9,911 bases of DNA, from assembly GCA_011045925.1 (NCBI GenBank), contig DSBS01000028.1, positions 1 through 9,911 on the forward strand, read 5' to 3'. A program made the translations under genes and the position numbers. Position 1 is the first letter of the stretch. Every line of letters starts with the position of its first letter. The notes below the pieces were generated by a model, which saw nothing but the letters and a program-made list of their open reading frames with translations, did not search any database and was not told the origin of the DNA. Of this stretch, positions 1-4,681 are shown one piece after another. The stretch is from Candidatus Woesearchaeota archaeon. GTDB taxonomy: Archaea; Nanobdellota; Nanobdellia; Woesearchaeales; JASKKU01.

Positions 1-33
1 ATATAGAAGTGCTTATAATAAGATTGATAAAAA

Positions 34-744
34 ATGAACCTGAAAATACCTGCCTGGTGCTCTCTTGGTAAAACTGCTGCTCTTCTCACTGCTTTTTTTC
101 TTCTGGCTTATGCTTTTTTCCAATCCTATGAGTCAGGGTTGATGCACACCGGTTTCATTTTTGCTTTCTCTGCATTATTCTTTTTGGTTGCCGCTTTTCA
201 GGTGATTGTGCTTTTTGGCTATCTTGAAATCTCGAGCATGCTGAAGGAGAAGCTTCTGAAGGTTGGATCCCTTGGAATAATAATAGTTTTTCTTCTGCTT
301 AGCTTTGTGATGATTCTTTCAGATATCTTTTATCACTTGGCTTTTGCCAGTGCAGTCTTTATTATGCTGATGCTTGTGTGCCTTATGCTTCTTGGAATCC
401 TGTCTATTCTGCTTGGTGTCGGCTTGCTAAGGCTAAGAGGCAAGGCTGGCTCTATTTCCACATTGCTGGGAGCGCTTTTTATTGTCTCAGGCATTTTTGT
501 AATCCTTTTGCCGCTGCTTTATGTATCTTTGCTGCTTCTTATCCCGCTCTTTATTATTGAAACAGTGTTCTTCTTCAGGCTTGCAGGGCAGGCAGGCCGA
601 AGCCCTGTTATTAGGGTTGTAGAGGCTAAGCCTGAGCAGAAAAAAAAGGCAAAGCCAGGAAGGCCAAGGAAAAAGCCAGCCAGGGAAGCCAAAAAAGCAA
701 AGGAAAAAAAGGCAAAGCCAGGAAGGCCTAAGAAGAAAAAGTAA
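34..744 (+). CDS. Six-helix membrane protein with lysine-rich AT-hook-like C-terminal tail
   Basis: I do not recognise the family. The 236-residue protein is almost entirely hydrophobic up to residue 183, with likely membrane helices near residues 12-32, 39-63, 77-98, 103-133, 141-160 and 161-183. The last 53 residues are a basic, presumably cytoplasmic tail. It contains two copies of a KKAKPGRP core (about residues 204-211 and 225-232) followed by more Lys/Arg, which resembles the GRP core of AT-hook DNA-binding motifs, although Pro replaces the usual basic residue before Gly. The two copies are encoded by a perfect 25-bp direct repeat. The ATG at 34 follows an AT-rich stretch with no Shine-Dalgarno sequence, which suits leaderless translation; a TATA-like sequence lies at the very start of the window. 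The gene converges on the antiporter gene with only 5 bp between them. It is host DNA outside the mobile element. A role in tethering DNA or RNA to the membrane is possible but is only inference. Confidence 0.8.
   Translation: MNLKIPAWCSLGKTAALLTAFFLLAYAFFQSYESGLMHTGFIFAFSALFFLVAAFQVIVLFGYLEISSMLKEKLLKVGSLGIIIVFLLLSFVMILSDIFYHLAFASAVFIMLMLVCLMLLGILSILLGVGLLRLRGKAGSISTLLGALFIVSGIFVILLPLLYVSLLLLIPLFIIETVFFFRLAGQAGRSPVIRVVEAKPEQKKKAKPGRPRKKPAREAKKAKEKKAKPGRPKKKK
641..665 (+). repeat. 25-bp direct repeat, copy 1 (encodes AKPGRP tail motif)
   Basis: Seven A followed by GGCAAAGCCAGGAAGGCC. The identical 25 bp recurs at 704-728, 63 bp (21 codons) further on and in the same reading frame. It encodes the repeated Lys-rich GRP motif of the membrane protein's tail. 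Perfect nucleotide identity suggests a recent in-frame duplication or gene-internal slippage, not independent convergence on the motif. Confidence 0.9.
704..728 (+). repeat. 25-bp direct repeat, copy 2 (encodes AKPGRP tail motif)
   Basis: Second perfect copy of the repeat at 641-665. It lies just before the stop codon, so the protein ends in the second GRP motif plus four lysines. Confidence 0.9.
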
Positions 745-749
745 TTCTT

Positions 750-1938
750 TTATTTTGCTTTAGCTGCTTTATTTTCAAGAGAGCCTATGTATGAAGTTAA
801 AACAGGGCCAACAACAGTTGTGATAATTGCCAGAAGCACAATGGAAGTAACCAAAGCAGAGTCAAGCAGGCCCATTGAAGAGGCAGCATATGTGACTGCA
901 AGCGTAGTTGTAAGCTGGGTTATAGAGATTGAGCCGAATAGCATAGAATCTCTTTTTGAAAGCTTTACAAGCCTTCCGGCAATATAGCCGCTTGCAATCT
1001 TCGAGAGCATCAGCCCAAGAATAAGTGAAATCATCATTACATTAGTTATGTCAAACTGCCTTAGCAGCGAAACATCTATTTCCATGCCAACAACAAAAAA
1101 GAACACAGGGATGAACAAGCCATAGCCCATAGTATGAAGCTTTGACTTAAGGATTTTTGATTTACCGTGAAACACCACTCCAGAAAGCGACAGCCCGGCA
1201 AGAAAAGCCGCGAGAATAGGATGTGCCCCAAGGAAAGAAAAAAAGATAATAACAGCGACGAGAGTAATAATAACAAACCTTAGCTGCCTTTCGTACCCTT
1301 CATCGGCAGAAAGCCGTTTTTGCAGCAATTTTTTGAGATTGCCGGTACTATCCTGAAAAGCACAAAGATAGAGGCAACAATAACTATAAAGTAAAGAGGC
1401 AAAGGAAGATGCGTAAGCCGCGATGCACTCTCAAAAATAAACCCAAGGGCAACCAGGCTTGTGATATCGGCAACCATAACTGCAGAAAGTATGAGCTGCT
1501 CAACATCCCTGCTAATAGACTTGTTCTCTTTTAGCGAAGAAACAATAACAGCAACAGAGGATGAAATAAAAACGATTCCGATAAGCAAGCTAACTGTCCA
1601 GGAATAGCCAAAAATTCTCGTAATTGCAAGCCCTACACCAAAGGGAACCAGCCCGTTAAGCAGCGCCATAACAATAATCTTGTATTTTGACTTAGAGAGC
1701 TTTGTGATGTTAGTCTCCAGGCCAGGAGTGAACATAAGGAAAGCCATGCCCAGGAAGCCAAAAAAACTGTGATGGTGTCATCCATCTGGACATAGTTCAG
1801 CCCGTAAGGACCGGTTATAGCCCCGGCAAGTATAATCAGGGTAATCAGCGGAACCCTGAATTTTTTGAATACCTCAGGAATAAGCAGCCCAATGCCCAAT
1901 ACAAGCAAAAGAACCAAAAGAGTGTTTTCAGCAACCAC
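750..1938 (-). pseudogene. Kef/CPA2-type cation:proton antiporter, interrupted by two -1 frameshifts
   Basis: Three overlapping frames on the minus strand together make one membrane antiporter of about 396 residues, a normal length for a CPA2 (NapA/KefB-like) membrane domain without TrkA domains. Part 1 starts at GTG 1938 (MVAENTLLVLLLVLGIG...) and holds through about residue 59. Part 2 (about 1762 to 1334) contains FLMFTPGLETN and the ADITSLVALG segment, whose Asp is the expected ion-binding residue of the family. Part 3 (about 1331 to 750) contains GAHPILAAFLAGLSLS and VGMEIDVSLL, also typical. Frame changes fall in a T7 run at 1760-1766 and an A6 run (minus-strand sense) at 1329-1334; both need a -1 shift. 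Everything else is well preserved, so this is either a very recent pseudogene, sequencing error in homopolymers, or (less likely) programmed frameshifting. A TATA-like box 27 nt upstream suggests a leaderless transcript starting at the GTG. Family assignment is firm; functionality is not. Confidence 0.85.
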
Positions 1939-1960
1939 AGCGAAACCTGATTATTAAATT

Positions 1961-1968
1961 TTATAAAT
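1961..1968 (-). promoter_or_regulatory. TATA-like box of the antiporter gene
   Basis: The minus strand reads TTTATAAA, centred about 27 nt upstream of the GTG at 1938. This is the spacing of an archaeal TATA box to its transcription start, so the mRNA would begin at or near the start codon (leaderless). It lies just outside the left attachment repeat, so integration did not remove it. Confidence 0.6.
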
Positions 1969-1992
1969 GTTTCTGCTGGCAGGCTGGAGAAG

Positions 1993-2054
1993 GAAAGCCT
2001 CAGGAGGGAATTGAACCCCCGACCGCCTGATTACAAGTCAGGCGCTCAACCGCT
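1993..2054. repeat. Left attachment repeat (distal att site, partial tRNA-Thr copy)
   Basis: Perfect 62-bp match to 7864-7925. On the minus strand it carries tRNA-Thr from the D arm through the anticodon arm, T arm and 3' acceptor strand plus the discriminator base, but lacks the first 13 nt (5' acceptor strand, positions 8-9 and part of the D stem). It therefore cannot make a tRNA. The identity stops at 2055 (C versus G at 7926) on the element side and at 1992 (G versus A at 7863) on the other. This is the remnant left when the element supplies its own tRNA 3' part to the intact gene. Confidence 0.95.
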
Positions 2055-2838
2055 CGGTTTTATCGTCTGGCTCAGGCGCAAAAACTACTCAAAGAGCCAT
2101 TTCGCTAAAATCGCTCAAAACTATAAAAAAATGGGTAAACGTGTGTATAATAACTTAAGCTTGAAATCACTTAAGAGTGAAAAAGACTTATTTCGCAAAG
2201 ATGCTTATTATAAGACTTTTTTGGCATTCTTGAAATACAGGGAGGAAATTTCTGATTATGATGCAGCTGTAATGGCAGAAAATCAAAGGTTTAGAAAGCT
2301 GATAAGCAATCCTGGCAGTAATGCAGACAACTATACACCCACAGATACAGAGCTGCTGGCTACCTTGCGCTTGATTAAGGCCAGTGCGTTTAATAGGTTC
2401 TTTGATTTTTATCTTGCTTTGGCTTGCAGCGGTGCAAGAGTGGCAGAAATAGCTGACCTTTGCAATAATGCTCACAGCTACAAAAAAGTGCAAATGGCTG
2501 GCTTTTCTAAGTATCTTAAAACTAATGTGAGAGGCACGAAAAAGAGCTTTGTGATATACCTGCCTGATTTTGTGAATATCCAAAAAGTCAGCCTGACCTA
2601 TTTACAGCATAAAGTCTTAAAAAACAATCCTGAGCTGCTCAGGCCTAAGTATTTAAGAAAATATTTCTGTTATACTGCCTCAGGCCTGAACATTCCTGCT
2701 GATTTGATTGATTATTATCAGGGCAGAGTGCCTGACAGCATTCAAAGCAAGCATTATCTAAGCAAGCAGGAACGTGCAGACTTCTTTTATAAAGACAAGC
2801 TGGTGCCTAACTTCCTAAGGTTATACGACGAGATTTAA
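2011..2838 (+). CDS. SSV-type integrase, C-terminal catalytic part, int(C)
   Basis: This is the catalytic part of a tyrosine recombinase of the archaeal SSV (fusellovirus) type. The frame enters from the tRNA-derived repeat, which it translates as LNPRPPDYKSGAQPL, then continues to a full catalytic domain. Visible residues are the first catalytic Arg in CSGARVAE (about residue 143), the RPKYLRKYF block with the second Arg (about 216; SSV-type enzymes have this KYxRK form instead of the usual HxxR), the PADLIDYYQGR helix, and the nucleophile in SKHYLS (Tyr 249, 33 residues after that Arg). In the integrated state it lacks its own promoter and N-terminus. TTG 2011 is the nominal start, and ATG 2131 could start a shorter product. 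Joined to int(N) in the circle it gives 333 residues, the usual size for this family. It converges on the Xer-like gene. Confidence 0.9.
   Translation: MNPRPPDYKSGAQPLGFIVWLRRKNYSKSHFAKIAQNYKKMGKRVYNNLSLKSLKSEKDLFRKDAYYKTFLAFLKYREEISDYDAAVMAENQRFRKLISNPGSNADNYTPTDTELLATLRLIKASAFNRFFDFYLALACSGARVAEIADLCNNAHSYKKVQMAGFSKYLKTNVRGTKKSFVIYLPDFVNIQKVSLTYLQHKVLKNNPELLRPKYLRKYFCYTASGLNIPADLIDYYQGRVPDSIQSKHYLSKQERADFFYKDKLVPNFLRLYDEI
2136..2159 (+). repeat. 24-bp repeat flanking attP, copy in int(C)
   Basis: TAAACGTGTGTATAATAAC followed by TTAAG. It matches 7767-7790 at 23 of 24 positions (one T/C difference). Both copies are read in the same codon phase and encode KRVYNNL. In the circular form the two copies lie on either side of the tRNA-derived core, in direct orientation, 240 bp start to start, with this copy 81 bp beyond the core. 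Possible roles are integrase arm-type binding sites or an internal duplication within the integrase N-terminal region. Confidence 0.85.
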
Positions 2839-2873
2839 GCCAAAAAACCCTTATAGAATGGCTGGCATCGCTT

Positions 2874-2889
2874 AAGAACCCGGGTTCTT
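2874..2889. repeat. 16-bp perfect palindrome between convergent recombinase genes
   Basis: AAGAACCCGGGTTCTT, a perfect inverted repeat with no spacer. It lies in the 64-bp gap between the stop of int(C) (2838, plus strand) and the stop of the Xer-like gene (2903, minus strand). Its position suits a bidirectional transcription barrier, but neither side carries the T-rich tract that marks archaeal or intrinsic termination. A protein-binding or recombination site is equally possible. Confidence 0.6.
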
Positions 2890-2902
2890 TGAGGAAATTC
2901 GC

Positions 2903-3745
2903 CTATTTATGGCCTGGAAAAGATTTCCTCATCAGTTTTAATGAAACTTCGCCGCTGCGGTCTGCTTTGCCTATCAGATACCGCTCAGTAGAATTAAAGC
3001 TCTTATGATTTAAAGCCAGCTTGCAGAGCAGCGGGTCGTGTGTTTCCTCATATACCCTGAGGCAAAACAAATGCCTGAAATGGTGCAGCGTAACTTTCTG
3101 CACAGGGTAGCCTTGATACCTTTCAAACAACAGGCCTTTACAGATTTTATGCAGCCATCTGCCATAAGTGCGCTGGCAAGGCCTGTTAAATATCTTATCC
3201 TTGATGTTTTTGCTTCTTGCGTAATGCCTGACCTCATCATATACCTCTTTTGAGATTGGCTTGACAATCCGCTCGCCGCCTTTGGTCTTGATGCTGAACG
3301 TTGTATAATCCTCGCCAGGCGCAAGCTCTGCGCCTCTGGCCTCAAAGTCTATGAGCCGGAGGTTTATGATAGTGCCGCCTCTGCAGCCTGTATGAAATAG
3401 AAGCAACAGGAACACGTAAAGCTCATATTTGGCTGTCTTGCAGTATTCCAGGATTTTGTAAGCCTCTGATTCAGTTAAGGGATACCTTAAGGCAGGCTTC
3501 GGCTGCCTGGGTGGCTTGCTTGGCAGATATTTTAAGACTCGTTTATCAAAGCGAGCATACCATTTGAGAGCGTAGTATGCTGTCAAGCCTTTGTTTAAGG
3601 CCTTGTTAACCGATGCGCCTGTCACGTAAGGCATCAATTTAATGTAAGTTGCATATAAATTGATTGTAGATTCTGCTAAGCCTTGCTTGGATAGCCAGGC
3701 CTTAAAGCCTTTTATGTTTGATTCTATCTTGCGTTTTTGTCTCAT
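2903..3745 (-). CDS. Xer/Cre-like tyrosine recombinase (second recombinase of the element)
   Basis: Complete 280-residue phage-integrase-family recombinase. Residues 1-75 look like the SAM-like N-terminal core-binding domain (SKQGLAESTINLYATYIK). The catalytic domain follows, with Arg122 in HTGCRGGTIINL, a beta-hairpin Lys in IKTKGGERI (about 153-155), the HHFRH box (His221, Arg224), His247 in LALNHKS and the nucleophile Tyr256 in STERYL. All expected catalytic residues are present, so it is probably active. It differs from the SSV-type enzyme of the same element, having the ordinary HxxR form and spacing. Start ATG 3745 follows GGGTG at 3751-3755 with 5 nt spacing. A 28-bp dif-like palindrome lies 53 bp upstream of the start. 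A role in resolving multimers, in excision or in a second integration route is inference; tRNA integration is better explained by the split integrase. Confidence 0.9.
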   Translation of the reverse strand: MRQKRKIESNIKGFKAWLSKQGLAESTINLYATYIKLMPYVTGASVNKALNKGLTAYYALKWYARFDKRVLKYLPSKPPRQPKPALRYPLTESEAYKILEYCKTAKYELYVFLLLLFHTGCRGGTIINLRLIDFEARGAELAPGEDYTTFSIKTKGGERIVKPISKEVYDEVRHYARSKNIKDKIFNRPCQRTYGRWLHKICKGLLFERYQGYPVQKVTLHHFRHLFCLRVYEETHDPLLCKLALNHKSFNSTERYLIGKADRSGEVSLKLMRKSFPGHK

Positions 3746-3797
3746 ATTTGCACCCTGTTTTCTATATTAAATAGCATAAATTTGTTTATTTCTCCTC

Positions 3798-3825
3798 TTG
3801 TAACAAAATGTCAATTTTGTTGCAA
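3798..3825. other. dif-like 28-bp imperfect palindrome, candidate recombinase site
   Basis: Arms TTGTAACAAAA (3798-3808) and TTTTGTTGCAA (3815-3825) flank the six bases TGTCAA (3809-3814). The arms are inverted repeats with one mismatch. The 11-6-11 architecture equals that of Xer dif sites, and the site lies in the gap between the unknown 113-residue gene and the Xer-like recombinase gene. Alternatives are an operator autoregulating the recombinase, or a hairpin ending the minus-strand operon whose last gene stops at 3860; no T-tract follows on that strand, so a terminator is less convincing. Confidence 0.6.
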
Positions 3826-3859
3826 TAATACCAGGACACTATCCCACCTTTATAATTAC

Positions 3860-4192
3860 TTAAGTAGTAACACCCTGCTTTTCAGACAGATACTCGGCTG
3901 ACTTCTTGCGGCACTTGGAAGCCAGCGCATCAAGATTGATATTGCTGGATATATGCTTGCGCAATAACTTCCAAAGCTCATAATGGAACAGGTCGGCTGC
4001 ATCATACGATGGGAAATCGAAGGCCAGCTCTTGATGATTCTGATTGTAGCGGTCTCTGAACCTTAAGACAAAGATAGTCTTGTCATCAGACCAGCGATGC
4101 TGAAATGCAAACTCTTTAAGGTTCTTGAGAGCGCAGTGCTGAAACTTGTCTCCCTGTATGGAAACGAAGCCAGGCTCGTCTATGTTAAACAT
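3860..4192 (-). CDS. Hypothetical protein, last gene of the element's minus-strand operon
   Basis: Not recognised. With start ATG 4192 the product has 110 residues (MFNIDEPGFVSIQGDKFQHC...). It looks like a small soluble alpha/beta protein: an N-terminal part with alternating hydrophobic strands (KTIFVLRFRDRY, QELAFDFPSY) and a helical, basic C-terminus (LFHYELWKLLRKHI..., ASKCRKKSAEYL). GGGGGTGA at 4199-4206 is a good Shine-Dalgarno match 6 nt before ATG 4192; GTG 4201 and ATG 4198 are in frame but overlap that signal. With ATG 4192 the gene overlaps the previous stop (4185) by 8 nt, like other junctions in this operon, which suggests translational coupling. No membrane segment or catalytic motif is visible. 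Confidence 0.75.
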   Translation of the reverse strand: MFNIDEPGFVSIQGDKFQHCALKNLKEFAFQHRWSDDKTIFVLRFRDRYNQNHQELAFDFPSYDAADLFHYELWKLLRKHISSNINLDALASKCRKKSAEYLSEKQGVTT

Positions 4193-4481
4193 CAGCATCA
4201 CCCCCTAAAACTGCATAACCTTTGCTTAACTCGCCTGCATCGATAACTTGCTTTTTCGAATGCTCAATCTCCTGGGCAAGCTTCTCGCAGTAGGCCTTGG
4301 CTGATGCAATATCAAGAAAAGGAATGCAATAAACAGCCTTTATGCAATTGTCTTGCTGCTGCACGACACAGACCTCAGCAAGATTGACCTCTTTCAAGCT
4401 GTTAATTTCAAGCCTGAGAATGGTCTCGCTCGGTATTTCTACGCCTTGCGGCATTTTAACAATCTTATTTTGTTTTGGCAT
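4185..4481 (-). CDS. Hypothetical 98-residue protein
   Basis: Not recognised. MPKQNKIVKMPQGVEIPSE... continues into two strand-like blocks (ILRLEINSLKEVNLAEVCVV and CIKAVYCIPFLD), then a helix rich in charged residues (AKAYCEKLAQEIEHSKKQV). It is small and soluble, with four Cys not arranged in a zinc-binding pattern. The strong Shine-Dalgarno sequence GAGGAGGTC lies just before ATG 4481. It overlaps the small membrane-protein gene by 17 nt upstream and the next gene by 8-17 nt downstream, so the genes are almost certainly co-translated. Confidence 0.8.
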   Translation of the reverse strand: MPKQNKIVKMPQGVEIPSETILRLEINSLKEVNLAEVCVVQQQDNCIKAVYCIPFLDIASAKAYCEKLAQEIEHSKKQVIDAGELSKGYAVLGGDADV

Positions 4482-4581
4482 CTCTTGACCTCCTCGTCAA
4501 TAATCGACGAACATAAACAGCCAGCAGGATAACTGCGGCATAAACTACAAGCACCCAGCTGTGTCTAAGTATAACGCTCAT
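4465..4581 (-). CDS. Small single-span membrane protein (38 residues)
   Basis: Starting at ATG 4581 the product has one clear membrane helix (about residues 9-25, WVLVVYAAVILLAVYV) followed by a strongly basic tail (RRLLTRRSRDAKTK), predicting N-out/C-in topology by the positive-inside rule. The frame is open further upstream to a GTG at 4653, but that part overlaps the zinc-ribbon gene almost completely. Start 4581 gives a 17-nt overlap with the preceding gene, matching the 17-nt overlap with the following gene, so I prefer it. A GGTG precedes the ATG. Function unknown; small hydrophobic proteins on archaeal elements can be virion, membrane-anchoring or immunity proteins, but nothing here decides. 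Confidence 0.6.
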   Translation of the reverse strand: MSVILRHSWVLVVYAAVILLAVYVRRLLTRRSRDAKTK

Positions 4582-4681
4582 CTTGCACCAACACCCCCAT
4601 ACGACAATAAGGACAGGCCTGACCGCCAGGGCAATCTGTGAATATGAATGCACCGCACCAGCTGCAAAAGAGCTTATGCAT
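4565..4681 (-). CDS. Tiny zinc-ribbon protein (38 residues)
   Basis: The 38-residue frame begins MHKLFCSWCGAF and contains two CxxC knuckles: CSWC (Cys6, Cys9) and CPYC (Cys23, Cys26), 13 residues apart, as in a zinc ribbon. An extra Cys17 lies between. The ATG at 4681 overlaps the stop of the helicase gene (ATGCATAA), a classic coupling overlap, and GGTGGTG lies just upstream. Its stop overlaps the start of the small membrane-protein gene. Such mini zinc ribbons usually bind nucleic acid or dock onto a larger protein; a partnership with the upstream helicase is a reasonable inference. The gene is short, so confidence rests on the Cys pattern and the coupled start. Confidence 0.65.
   Translation of the reverse strand: MHKLFCSWCGAFIFTDCPGGQACPYCRMGVLVQDERYT

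Noticed and set aside
1759..1765. Programmed -1 ribosomal frameshifting in the antiporter gene
   Set aside because: Two obligatory frameshifts in a transporter would be very inefficient, there is no obvious stimulatory structure, and homopolymer base loss produces the same pattern.
2055..2082. Possible remnant of the tRNA acceptor stem beyond the left repeat (GGCTCAGGCGCA versus the tRNA's CTGAGGCGCA)
   Set aside because: The match is too short and spaced differently from the intact tRNA. Homology clearly ends at 2054, and the following sequence is needed as integrase coding sequence.
2188..2583. Minus-strand frame of 131 codons opposite int(C)
   Set aside because: It is antisense to the recognisable integrase catalytic domain, with no ribosome binding site or motif.
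3798..3825. Intrinsic terminator for the minus-strand operon
   Set aside because: The hairpin could form, but no T-run follows it on the minus strand, and the 11-6-11 layout beside a Xer-like gene fits a recombination site better.
4582..4653. N-terminal extension of the small membrane protein to GTG 4653 (62 residues)
   Set aside because: The extension lies almost wholly inside the zinc-ribbon gene, has no good ribosome binding site, and would break the regular short-overlap pattern of the operon. It cannot be excluded entirely.
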